DNA of 64,000 nt from Thermoplasmata archaeon (GTDB lineage Archaea > Thermoplasmatota > Thermoplasmata > Lutacidiplasmatales > UBA184): contig JAKAVQ010000007.1 of assembly GCA_021817245.1 (NCBI GenBank), positions 1-64,000 of the forward strand. The letters run 5' to 3'. Under the pieces are notes generated by a model. It made no database searches. It was not told the origin of the DNA and saw nothing but the letters and a program-made list of their open reading frames with translations. Shown here one piece after another: positions 9,784 through 18,008 of this stretch (its first letter is position 1; every line of letters starts with the position of its first letter). Both the position numbers and the translations under genes were made by a program.

Positions 9784-10261
9784 CCCGTTCTCCCGGGGAG
9801 AGGCCCGGCGGGATCCGCGCTGCGCGTGCCCCGCGGCGACCCCCGACCGGCTTTCCGGTACCGTATCTCCGGAACCGATGGGCGGGGGGGCCTCCGGGCC
9901 GCTCTCGGTCTCGATCGATCGGACCTTTGGGGGGGCTGCCGAGCCGCGCTCAAGCTGTACGCGATCGCCACGACGATGGTGGGTGACGTACTACCGGTGG
10001 TCATCTCCCGGGTGGGAAACGCGGGCGTGGGGGCCGTTGGCTCGGCCGTGGGACCCTCCGATCGGAGGGCCGTAGTCGTTCGTACCGAAAGCGCCGTCGG
10101 AAGCGGCGGCGACCGACCTTCGGCACCCTCACCGGCCACGGAGGCCTCCCCACCCCCGTCAGCCCCGGAAGCGGGCGGCCGGGGGGTCGGGGGCTGCGCG
10201 AACTCTCCTCGCCATTTCCTTATGAGGGCGGCACCGTTCGAGTGCGTCGCGGGCGAGCGTC
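9784..10261. other. Divergent intergenic region between two surface-protein genes
   Basis: About 480 bases separate the divergent starts of the G1 peptidase (9729) and the kelch protein (10262). AT-rich patches that could be TATA boxes occur at 9761-9767 (minus, about 35 nt before the peptidase start) and at 10216-10224 (plus, about 40 nt before the kelch start). A 16-bp perfect palindrome lies at 10054-10069. Overlapping frames on both strands have no recognisable family, so I treat the region as regulatory. Confidence 0.4.
10054..10069. promoter_or_regulatory. 16-bp perfect palindrome, possible operator
   Basis: CCCTCCGATCGGAGGG is a perfect dyad inside the divergent promoter region of the two surface-protein genes. 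Its place suits a binding site for a dimeric regulator acting on both genes. No other copy was noticed in the window. Confidence 0.25.
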
Positions 10262-12955
10262 ATGCGTCTCACGGCGCGTCGAGCAACTCGAGCCCCGGCC
10301 GCGGCGCTCGCGCTGGCCGTCGTCCTCCTGCTCCTCGCGGGCACGTTCGCGCTCCCCGGCCGGGTAGCACCGGCGCCGGCGGCGCATTCCCCGGGGGTCC
10401 CTTCGGCCTCGAATCCCGCGACCGTGCCGTTCGGGTGCCCTGGACCCGCCCACTGCCTCCCGACATCGTCCGCCCCGTCCGCGCCCCATCGCGAAACCTT
10501 CGCCGGCCTCGACCCCGCGGAAGCGGTCGGCTGGTCGGCGGTCGCGCCGCCCCCCGCGCCTCCGGGCGCCGGGAGCGGAATGATCACGGTGCCCTCCACC
10601 GATTCCGCGATCGTGTTCGGGGGGGAGAACGGCACCGTGCTGTCGAACTCGACGTACTCGTACTCGGAAGCGACCAACCGCTGGAGCACGCTCTCCGACA
10701 CGCACGGACCGTCCCCGCGGAGCGACTTCGCGTTCGCGTTCGATCCGACGACCGGCCGTGCGCTCCTGTTCGGCGGGCTGACGAACCTCGTGACCCTCGC
10801 GGTCTCGAACGACACCTGGAGCTACGTCCCGGGGTCGAACCGGTGGACCCGCGAGTCCTCGGGCTCTGCCCCTTCCCCCCGGGCGTCCCCCGCCTTCGCG
10901 ATCGATCCCGCGCTCGGGGTCGGGGTCCTCTACGGAGGCAGCGCCGGGAACTACTCGGGGGTCGGGACCCTCACCTTCTCCGACCTGTGGGAGGTGAACC
11001 TCACGACCTACGCCTGGAGTCGCCTCGCGCCGTCCGGGCTTCGCCCCCCGCCGCTCGCCGGCGCCGCCCTGACCTGGGACTCGAAGCTCTCCCAGTTCGA
11101 GATGTTCGGGGGGTGCGCGCCCTGCTCCTCCGGGGTCTGGGAGTTCAACCTGTCGGGCGACCGCTGGAGCTACCTCCCGACGCCGGGGGGCGGGCCCCCG
11201 GCCCGCGCCTACGCGAGCTGGTCGTTCGACGCTCAGCTCGGTGCCGACCTCCTCTTCGGAGGTTCGGACGGCTCGGTTGTCTTCGGGGACACCTACGTGT
11301 TCTATCCGACCAACAACTCCTGGGTCGCCCAGACGACCTTGCCCCACCCGGCCCCCCGGACGGACTCCGCGGCCGCGTTCCTCGACGCGACGGGCAACGC
11401 GACGTGGCTGGTCGCGGGCGGCACCTCCGGAACGACCTACTATCCCGACCTGTGGCGCCTTTCCTCGACCTCCAACCTCGAGATCTTTGTCGAGAACGCA
11501 TCGGACCCGACGCATCCGCTCCAGGAGGTGGCCGTTCTGCTCGACGGCGGTCTGGTCGGCTTCACCTCGGCCGCCGGCGCCCTCAACCTCTCCCAGGTCA
11601 ATGTCGAGGGCGCGACGCTCGTGGTGAGCCTCTTCGGCTTCTACTCCCAGAGCTTCACCCTCTGGGACCCGCCCGGGTCGAGCTCCGTCCTACAGATCCT
11701 GCTCGTCCCCGAGCCGACCGGGACCGTCGCGATCCGGGTCGTCGCTCCCTCCGGATCTCCGCTCGCCGGTGCCCTGGTCCAGCTCGCGATCAACTTCACC
11801 GGCGTCGGCGGCACCCGGGTCGCGGACCTTGGGGGGATCGCGCACTTCGACGGCGTGCCGATCGGGACCGCGAACGGTTCCGCGTTCGAGCGGGACTATC
11901 ATCCGGGGTACGCGACGGGCCTTCTCACGAGCAACGCTACGCTGAACCTCACGGTCGTGCTCGTTCCCGACCCGTACCTCACGGTCACGGTCCTCGCAGG
12001 GCTGCTGGGCGCCCCGGACGTCCCCGTCGTCGACGCGGAGGTCTACCTGAACCGGATCCCGTTCGGCAATACCAGCACCCTCGGGAACGTTTCGGGCTAC
12101 TCGTCGCTGAAGGGGACCGTCATCGTCCAGGCCTCGGCGACCGGCTACGTTTCGAACTACACCGAGATCGTGCTCCCGTACACCGGGAGCTTCAACGCCA
12201 CGGTCGTGCTCGTTTCCCCGCCCGCGGGCCACCTCACGGTCCTCGTCTTCAACGTCCTGAACGGTCAACCCATCGCGACCGCGCTCGTCACGGTCACGAA
12301 CGTCCAGCCGCTTCCGACCGGACCGGTCGACGTCTCCCAGACCACCAACGCGACCGGGGGGACCGAGTTCGAGCTGCCGAGTGGGGTCTACTCGGTCGAA
12401 GCCGGCGCCGCGGGGTTTGCGATCAACAGCCTCGAGCCGGTCCCGGTCCTTTCGGGCTACGGGATTCCCGTTCGCCTCTACCTCTCCCCGCTTCCCGGAG
12501 CCACGGTCCACGTGCTCGTCGAACGGGCGGGAGAGCAACAGCCGCTCTCGGGGGCGACCGTCGACATCGTGGGGCTCGTCGAGGGCAGCTCGAACTCCAC
12601 GGGGTACTTCAACGCCTCGGATCTCCGGCCCGGCGCCTACGAACTGCTGGTCACCGACCCCGGCTACTACGCGAACGAGACCGCGATCCAGTTCTATTTT
12701 CTCGAGGACGTGCTCCGGATCGTCAACCTGACCGCGCTGCCGGCCGGCACCGGAGGTTGGCCCTCCACCCTCCTTCCTTCTGGAAGCCCGGAGGTCGGGG
12801 CGCTCGCCCTCCTGCCCCTGCTCTTGGTGGGGGGGGTGTTCGTCCTGCTGTCGCTCACCAGGGTCCGACGGACGCGGCCCCCCCGCCCCGGGCCGGCGGA
12901 GGGCCCGCCGGTCCGGCGCGAGAGACCTCCCTCCAGCACGCCGCCCGAGAGATGA
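10262..12955 (+). CDS. Surface protein: kelch beta-propeller plus carboxypeptidase-regulatory-like repeats, membrane-anchored
   Basis: The 897-residue protein starts with a signal peptide (hydrophobic run AAALALAVVLLLLAGTFAL). Residues of about 110-400 form a kelch-type propeller: the blade motif (hydrophobic)-F/Y-GG occurs six times (IVFGGENG, LLFGGLTN, VLYGGSAG, MFGGCAP, LLFGGSDG, LVAGGTSG). From about residue 400 to 840 there are repeated beta-sandwich segments of the carboxypeptidase-regulatory-like type (for example GATVDIVGLVEG followed by GYFNASDLRPGAYELLV). A C-terminal membrane helix and a basic tail anchor it, leaving the rest outside the cell. It probably binds a ligand or partner; no catalytic motif is visible. 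Many Asn-X-Ser/Thr sites suggest glycosylation. The ATG at 10262 directly precedes the signal peptide. Confidence 0.75.
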   Translation: MRLTARRATRAPAAALALAVVLLLLAGTFALPGRVAPAPAAHSPGVPSASNPATVPFGCPGPAHCLPTSSAPSAPHRETFAGLDPAEAVGWSAVAPPPAPPGAGSGMITVPSTDSAIVFGGENGTVLSNSTYSYSEATNRWSTLSDTHGPSPRSDFAFAFDPTTGRALLFGGLTNLVTLAVSNDTWSYVPGSNRWTRESSGSAPSPRASPAFAIDPALGVGVLYGGSAGNYSGVGTLTFSDLWEVNLTTYAWSRLAPSGLRPPPLAGAALTWDSKLSQFEMFGGCAPCSSGVWEFNLSGDRWSYLPTPGGGPPARAYASWSFDAQLGADLLFGGSDGSVVFGDTYVFYPTNNSWVAQTTLPHPAPRTDSAAAFLDATGNATWLVAGGTSGTTYYPDLWRLSSTSNLEIFVENASDPTHPLQEVAVLLDGGLVGFTSAAGALNLSQVNVEGATLVVSLFGFYSQSFTLWDPPGSSSVLQILLVPEPTGTVAIRVVAPSGSPLAGALVQLAINFTGVGGTRVADLGGIAHFDGVPIGTANGSAFERDYHPGYATGLLTSNATLNLTVVLVPDPYLTVTVLAGLLGAPDVPVVDAEVYLNRIPFGNTSTLGNVSGYSSLKGTVIVQASATGYVSNYTEIVLPYTGSFNATVVLVSPPAGHLTVLVFNVLNGQPIATALVTVTNVQPLPTGPVDVSQTTNATGGTEFELPSGVYSVEAGAAGFAINSLEPVPVLSGYGIPVRLYLSPLPGATVHVLVERAGEQQPLSGATVDIVGLVEGSSNSTGYFNASDLRPGAYELLVTDPGYYANETAIQFYFLEDVLRIVNLTALPAGTGGWPSTLLPSGSPEVGALALLPLLLVGGVFVLLSLTRVRRTRPPRPGPAEGPPVRRERPPSSTPPER

Positions 12956-13012
12956 ACCGTCGGGACGCCGCACGTGCGGAGCACGGACGGTGGTCGGACG
13001 GCGGATCCCCCG

Positions 13013-13948
13013 TCAGGCCGCGAGTCCTCCGGTCGGCGTGAGCCGCCGGTGGAGGAGCGCGACCACCGCGCCCTCGGCGGCGGCGAGCCCCACCGCCAGG
13101 AAGAGGAGCGCGTCGACCGGCACCCGGTCGGCCGCGACGATCAACAGGGCGACCGCACCGCCGGCGACCAGGAAAGCGCCGAAGCCGGGGGGCGCGGCCG
13201 TGGCCGGGACGCGCGGCCGGGTCCGGCTCTCGATCGTCGCCCGCTGGTCGGGACGGAGCGGCAGTTCCGGCGGCACCCGGCCGCCGAGGTCCGGGTCGTC
13301 GGGGTCGACGCTCCAGCTCCACGGCAATGCCTCGCCGAGCGCGTTGCGGGGGATCGCCCAATCGAGGAGGAGGCCGAGCGTCGCGAGGGCGACGAGCGCG
13401 AGGAAGATCGGATCGAAGATCGTGCTCAGCGGGAGCGCCGGCGCCGCGGCGCCGCCGAGCAACGCAATCAGGCCATGGAACTGGGCCCCGACGACCGCGG
13501 CCATCGCGGCGAGGTACGCCTGGCCCGTCACGTCGTGCCCCGTCGGCGCGAGAGCGACCAGCGTCGCGAGGCCGAGCGTCCCGAAGATCGCCATCGCCTC
13601 GAGCGCGAGCACCCGGGTTCCGGGCGACGCGTCGGAACGGCCGACGTACTCGATCCAGAGGAACGGCGAGGCGAGGACGATCCCGCCCGCGAGCGCGGCG
13701 CCGGCCGGGCCGAAGGGCTCGGTCGGAAGGGCACCGATCGCCACGCCGAGCGCCAAGGCCGCCCACGCGGGACCGACCAGCAGCCGGTCCCGGACGGCTC
13801 CGACCGAGGTGAGCGCGCCGAGCGTGACCGTGACGCCGACGCCGAGGAGCGTCGGGAGATCGAGCGCGGAATCGCTGACGAGGAACAGCGCCGCGATGTA
13901 CGCGTAGGCGAGGTACGCGGGGATCCCGGCCGCCGCGCGGGCGTTCAT
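13013..13948 (-). CDS. Polytopic membrane protein of the MoxR/DUF58 operon
   Basis: The 311-residue protein has about eight hydrophobic segments. A soluble loop rich in Pro, Asp and Arg lies at roughly residues 200-240, before the last two helices. I do not recognise the family. The start codon overlaps the stop codon of the DUF58 gene (ATGA at 13945-13948), so the two are translationally coupled. It is the last gene of a five-gene operon and probably holds or exports something under control of the MoxR ATPase. It is convergent with the kelch gene, 57 nt away. Confidence 0.65.
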   Translation of the reverse strand: MNARAAAGIPAYLAYAYIAALFLVSDSALDLPTLLGVGVTVTLGALTSVGAVRDRLLVGPAWAALALGVAIGALPTEPFGPAGAALAGGIVLASPFLWIEYVGRSDASPGTRVLALEAMAIFGTLGLATLVALAPTGHDVTGQAYLAAMAAVVGAQFHGLIALLGGAAAPALPLSTIFDPIFLALVALATLGLLLDWAIPRNALGEALPWSWSVDPDDPDLGGRVPPELPLRPDQRATIESRTRPRVPATAAPPGFGAFLVAGGAVALLIVAADRVPVDALLFLAVGLAAAEGAVVALLHRRLTPTGGLAA

Positions 13949-15279
13949 GAGACCCCCAACTCGAGTGGCACCGACTCGAGGATCGCGTCGGCCGCCCCCC
14001 GCAGGTCGGGCGCCGGGTACAGGGTGACCGGGACCCCGCACGCGCGCAGCCGGGCGGCGGTCCGGTCGATGTCGGCGCGCAGCGGGGCCCGGACGTAGGC
14101 GACCGCCCGCTCGGCCAAATCCTCCGGCGGCGGAGGGAAGAGGCGGGCCGGGTCCGGCCCGACGACGACGAGGCGGTGTCCCCGGGCCCGAAGGTCGCCG
14201 ACCGCCACGTCGATCGACGTGCCCGTCGGCCGGATCCGAAGCGTCGAGAGCAGGACCACCGGCGTCGGCTTCGACAGCCGCTCGACGGCGGCGTGCAGCG
14301 CACCCTCGAAGTCGAACGGCCGGGGGCAGATCGCGGCCCGGGCGAGCGCCTGGGTCAGCTCGCGGGCTCCCTCGAAACCGCGCCGGAGCGGCACGAACTC
14401 CTCGACGCGGTCGGAGTAGACGAGGAGGCCGACGCGGTCCGCGCCGGCGAGCGAGCGCCCGGCGAGGACGGTGGCCCCCGCGATGGCCTGCTCGAACGCC
14501 TCTCCGCCCGGCGGTCCCAGTCGCATCTCCCACCCCGCGTCGACCACGATCAGGAGGTCGGCGTGCACCTCCTCCTCGTGCTCGCGGACGTAGACCTTTT
14601 CGAGGCCCGAGCGGCGCCAGGCGATCCGTCGGGCGTCGTCGGTGGGGAGGTATTCCCGCAGGGAACGGAACTCCGAACCGGTGCCGACCCGACGTCGCGT
14701 AAGATCGGTCGGCGACGGGCGGGTGGCGGCCCAGCCGGCCGCGGCTTCCTCGACCGATAGCGCCGGGGTGACGAGCACCTCCCAGCGGTTCTCGAGCTTC
14801 GCCATGCGGAACGCAAAGCCGAGCGGATCGTGCGCGACCACGATTGTCGGGCCGATGCGGAAGCGACCGCGCTCGCGGGGTCGGTAGGCATACGCGAGCC
14901 GGATCGGCGCGTCGGGGCTCCACCAGGAGAGGAGCCGGGGCGACCCTGCGACGACCTCGAACGACTCCGGCTGGGGGTCGAACACCTCGGCGTAGACCGG
15001 GCCGGCGCCGTCGAACCCGAGGTCGATCGCCATCGAGCCGGCCGTGTCGAGCGGGACCTCCGCGCTGTTCTCGAGCCGCTGCCAGCGGAACCGCTCGGGG
15101 CCGAACCCCCGGGTCGCCCGGTCGAACAGGAGCAGCTCGCCGGCGGCGAGGGCCAGCACCGCGGTCGGGAGCAGGAGGAGCAAAAGGTTCAGGGTGAGGA
15201 GCCCGAGGAGGAGCGCGACCACGCTCCCGCCGACGATCGCCGCTCCTCGCCCGCTGAGCACGACCCGCGAGCTCGCCAT
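13945..15279 (-). CDS. DUF58 family membrane-associated protein
   Basis: The 444-residue protein has two membrane helices near the N-terminus (about residues 15-50). A beta-rich central part follows, then the DUF58 core with the motif GTGSEFRSLREYLPTDDARRIAWRRS. After that comes a von Willebrand A-like domain with ADLLIVVDAGWEM; the canonical DxSxSM metal site is degenerate here (VVDAGWEM). DUF58 proteins are regularly paired with MoxR ATPases and are thought to act in assembly or maturation of envelope complexes. The gene follows moxR by 10 nt and overlaps the next membrane gene by 4 nt. Confidence 0.8.
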   Translation of the reverse strand: MASSRVVLSGRGAAIVGGSVVALLLGLLTLNLLLLLLPTAVLALAAGELLLFDRATRGFGPERFRWQRLENSAEVPLDTAGSMAIDLGFDGAGPVYAEVFDPQPESFEVVAGSPRLLSWWSPDAPIRLAYAYRPRERGRFRIGPTIVVAHDPLGFAFRMAKLENRWEVLVTPALSVEEAAAGWAATRPSPTDLTRRRVGTGSEFRSLREYLPTDDARRIAWRRSGLEKVYVREHEEEVHADLLIVVDAGWEMRLGPPGGEAFEQAIAGATVLAGRSLAGADRVGLLVYSDRVEEFVPLRRGFEGARELTQALARAAICPRPFDFEGALHAAVERLSKPTPVVLLSTLRIRPTGTSIDVAVGDLRARGHRLVVVGPDPARLFPPPPEDLAERAVAYVRAPLRADIDRTAARLRACGVPVTLYPAPDLRGAADAILESVPLELGVS

Positions 15280-15289
15280 GGGGTCTCGC

Positions 15290-16339
15290 TCAGCGGGGCG
15301 CGGGGATCTTTCCCAGCGTCTCCGACACGATCGTCCGCACGACTTCGAGCCCGACGGCGCTCGTCCCCGAGGTTGCGTGACGGCCCCGGAACTCGGGCCG
15401 GACGATGAGGCGGTGGTTCAGGACCGGGAACGCGAGCGCCTGGACGTCGTCGGGGAGTACGTAGGAGCGACCGGCGAGGTAGGCATGCGCCCGTGCCGCG
15501 CGCATGTACTGGACGGCGGCCCGGGGGGAGGCGCCGGCCTCGACCCGGCGGTCGTCGCGGGTCGCGCGCACGATCGCGGTGACGTACCGCAGCACGTCGT
15601 CCTCGACCCGGACCGTCGTGACCGAACGGCGGAACCGATCGAGCTCGCTCGCGGAGAGGACCGTCGGAAGCGACCCGGCGTCCTTGGGATCGAGCTGGGT
15701 GCGCACGATGCGGTGCTCGTCGACCTCGGACGGGTACGACATCGTCCAGCGAAAGAGGAACCGGTCGAGCTCCGCCTCGGGGAGCGGGTACGTCCCCTCC
15801 TGCTCGATCGGGTTCTCGGTGGCGAGCACGAGGAACGGCCGGGGCAGCGGGTAGGAACGGCGGTCGACCGTGACCTGCCCCTCCTGCATCGCCTCGAGCA
15901 GCGCCGACTGCACTTTCGGGGGCGCCCGGTTGATCTCGTCGGCGAGGACGACCTGCGAGAACAGCGGACCCGCTCGGTAGACGAACGATCGGTCCCTTGG
16001 GTCCATCACGAGGCTGCCGATGATGTCGGCGGGCAGCACGTCGGGCGTGAACTGGATCCGCTGGAACGAAAGCCCGAGCGCGTGGGAGAACGTGCGCGCG
16101 AGAAAGGTCTTCGCGATCCCGGGGACCCCCTCGACCAGGACGTGGCCCCCGACCGCGAGCGCGATCGCGAGCGCTTCCACGACCCCCTCCGCCCCGATCA
16201 CGACCTCGCCGATCGCCGCGTCGAGACGGCCGAGGAGCGCCTTCGCCTCCGCCGGGGAGTACGGTTCGATCGGTCCCGTCGGCGCCTCCGCCTCCGTCCG
16301 CGGCTCGGAGATCTCCCGTACCGGTGCCGGGTCGGTCAT
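15290..16339 (-). CDS. MoxR family AAA+ ATPase
   Basis: The 349-residue protein is an AAA+ ATPase of the MoxR class. The Walker A motif is GVPGIAKT at residues 71-78. Walker B is VVLADEINRAPP at about 127-138, followed by the sensor-1 segment LVLATENPIEQEGTYPLPEAE. The C-terminal lid domain is present, with the sensor-2 arginine in ASPRAAVQ. MoxR ATPases act as chaperones that assemble or activate a partner, usually a DUF58 and VWA-domain protein encoded next to them, as here. The start overlaps the end of the upstream membrane-protein gene by 4 nt (16336-16339). Confidence 0.9.
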   Translation of the reverse strand: MTDPAPVREISEPRTEAEAPTGPIEPYSPAEAKALLGRLDAAIGEVVIGAEGVVEALAIALAVGGHVLVEGVPGIAKTFLARTFSHALGLSFQRIQFTPDVLPADIIGSLVMDPRDRSFVYRAGPLFSQVVLADEINRAPPKVQSALLEAMQEGQVTVDRRSYPLPRPFLVLATENPIEQEGTYPLPEAELDRFLFRWTMSYPSEVDEHRIVRTQLDPKDAGSLPTVLSASELDRFRRSVTTVRVEDDVLRYVTAIVRATRDDRRVEAGASPRAAVQYMRAARAHAYLAGRSYVLPDDVQALAFPVLNHRLIVRPEFRGRHATSGTSAVGLEVVRTIVSETLGKIPAPR

Positions 16340-16839
16340 CGATCTCCGTCGCGCGCGGCCGAAAGTGCCTCGAGCCGCTCGAGCTCCTTGGAGAGGACGC
16401 GCCGGGCCGCCGCCTTCCAGGCCGGCCGTCGCCAGTTCGACCAGAGGTCGTGGCGCTCCGGATCCTCGGCCCGCTCCGCCGACCGGTACGCGATCCCGAG
16501 GGTCGCGATCGCCCGTACGTTCGCCGCAGCCTCGGGGTCCTTACGGAGCGGGAACGGGGACCCGCCGCGGTAGATCTCCTTCTCGGTCAGGCCGTACCTC
16601 ATGTGCAGCTCGGCCAGGAGCCGGCCGCGCACCGCGTCGAGCGCGCTCGCGAGGGAGCCGTTCCGCAGGTCCCGGTCCAGCACGGCGACCGGATCGATCT
16701 TCCAGGTCGGATGGACCTCGTACCCCCGGAATCGGGGCGGCTCGGCAGCGCGCGTCGCGACGGCCCAGAGAAGCACCGTGGTCGCGCCGAGGCCCAGCGA
16801 GAGGCCGAGCACGAGGCCGGGGGAGAGCGCAAGGCCCAT
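16336..16839 (-). CDS. Small single-helix membrane protein of the MoxR operon
   Basis: The 167-residue protein has one N-terminal membrane helix (LVLGLSLGLGATTVLLWAVA) and a soluble, charged cytoplasmic-type region with several Arg- and Glu-rich helices. I do not recognise a family. Its 4-nt overlap with moxR and 10-nt distance from the upstream gene show that it belongs to the operon. It may correspond to the small membrane subunit often found between DUF4129 and MoxR genes. Confidence 0.6.
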   Translation of the reverse strand: MGLALSPGLVLGLSLGLGATTVLLWAVATRAAEPPRFRGYEVHPTWKIDPVAVLDRDLRNGSLASALDAVRGRLLAELHMRYGLTEKEIYRGGSPFPLRKDPEAAANVRAIATLGIAYRSAERAEDPERHDLWSNWRRPAWKAAARRVLSKELERLEALSAARDGDR

Positions 16840-16849
16840 GCGACCCGAC

Positions 16850-17326
16850 TCACCGGCCCCCGGACCGGCCGAGCGGTCCGTCCGTCCTCCGCGCCGGGAG
16901 GTCGTCCGGGCGCGGGCCGCGGGTTTGGAAGAGCGGGTGGAAGGCCCGAGCGAGCGGCGTCTCCGCGCAGAGCTGCCGGACGAGGGCGACGACCGTGTCG
17001 GGCCCCTCGGTCATGGAGCCCCCGAACCGCGCCGGTTCGTACAGGTCGTACAGCCGGGGGAGAAGCTCGCACAGCCGGCCCATGTCCTCGCGCAGGAACT
17101 CCCGGAGCACCGCCCGATGGGTCAGCGACTCCGGCACCATCAGGCCGAACGAGCGGATCGTTTCCGCGAGCGCCCAAGGATAGGCGCGTCGGACCGCGGC
17201 AGCCGCATCGCCGTGCGCGCAGAGCTCCCGGGTCTCCCGGACCAGCGGATGATCGTCGACCTCCGGGACCTCGGAGGGAGAGGGCGCCGCCGGCACCGCA
17301 GTTCGCCGCCCCCGTCCCGGGGTCAT
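16850..17326 (-). CDS. DUF4129-like protein, first gene of the MoxR operon
   Basis: The 158-residue soluble protein contains a helical segment (AAAAVRRAYPWALAETIRSF) followed by a Pro-Glu-Ser-Leu-Thr-His-Arg stretch. This resembles the C-terminal DUF4129 pattern, in which an alpha-helix leads into a T-x-R-E-(Y/F)-L motif. Such domains are commonly encoded next to MoxR and DUF58. Both ends are low-complexity and rich in Pro and Arg. The assignment rests on this pattern and the context, so it is moderate. A symmetric TATA-like element at 17440-17449 lies about 115 nt upstream and could serve this gene. Confidence 0.5.
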   Translation of the reverse strand: MTPGRGRRTAVPAAPSPSEVPEVDDHPLVRETRELCAHGDAAAAVRRAYPWALAETIRSFGLMVPESLTHRAVLREFLREDMGRLCELLPRLYDLYEPARFGGSMTEGPDTVVALVRQLCAETPLARAFHPLFQTRGPRPDDLPARRTDGPLGRSGGR

Positions 17327-17530
17327 GGGAATTTCCCCGCCTTCGCCGCGAACCGGAGCGCGACCGCGTCAGCCGCCTGGCCCGCGGCCGGCATCCCGAC
17401 CGTCGCCGGGAGTCTCATCGTCGCCGAGAGCGGAGCCGCGCCATATAAGACGCACGTACGCCGATCCCCCCGAAGGGCGGGCCGGCGGCGGCGGGCTATC
17501 CATATGTACCTGTGCCCTCACGCTTTCCCC

Positions 17531-17974
17531 GTGGTCTACGTTCTCGACGCGGGCGACGAGTTCGATGCTCCCCGGGAAGTGGTCTGGGAGTTCGTGGGCT
17601 CCCCTCCGCATCACTCGGGGGCGCATCAGCACCGGGCGACGGACCGGCGGCGGATCTCCGAACGGGTGGGGGAGTACTCCTGGGAGCAGGACTTCGACGG
17701 CGCGCCCGCGCGGTTCACGATGCGATGGACGGTGTTCCCGCCGGTCGGGATCGCCTACGAGGTCCTAGAGGGACCGTTCACCGGCTCGGTCTTCTTCCTG
17801 TACTACGAACCCCGCGGGGACCGGACCGCGGTGACGGTCGCCGGCGAGTTCGTTTCCCCGACCCTCCCGGCAGCGGAGATCGCGGCGGCGGTCGACCGGT
17901 TCTTCTCGATCGAGTTCCGCCAGGACCACGAGGGGATCCGGCGGTTCCGCCAGGAAAAGGCCGGGGGCCGCTGA
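17531..17974 (+). CDS. SRPBCC/START-like fold protein
   Basis: The 147-residue protein starts with the pattern VYVLDAGDEFDAPREVVWEFV, the first strand and helix of the SRPBCC (Bet v 1-like) fold. It continues with alternating strands (RFTMRWTVFP, GIAYEVLEGPFTG, TAVTVAGEF) and ends in a long helix. Such proteins have a deep hydrophobic cavity for a lipid or other small ligand; the ligand here is unknown. I chose the GTG at 17531 because a TATA-like box (CATATGTA, 17501-17508) lies about 26 nt upstream, as in other genes of the window. The ATG at 17504 would add nine residues. Confidence 0.65.
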   Translation: MVYVLDAGDEFDAPREVVWEFVGSPPHHSGAHQHRATDRRRISERVGEYSWEQDFDGAPARFTMRWTVFPPVGIAYEVLEGPFTGSVFFLYYEPRGDRTAVTVAGEFVSPTLPAAEIAAAVDRFFSIEFRQDHEGIRRFRQEKAGGR

Positions 17975-18008
17975 GGGCCGCTCGGCGAGCGCACCCGGAC
18001 GCACGGCG

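Noticed and set aside
9774-10139. Possible small pilin-like gene in the divergent region
   Set aside because: A short hydrophobic stretch is present but no prepilin cleavage motif, no start signals, and both strands look equally non-coding.
17440-17449. TATATAA-like element taken as the promoter of the SRPBCC gene
   Set aside because: It lies about 85 nt before the chosen GTG, whereas a second box at 17501-17508 has the usual spacing. The symmetric first box may instead serve the minus-strand MoxR operon.
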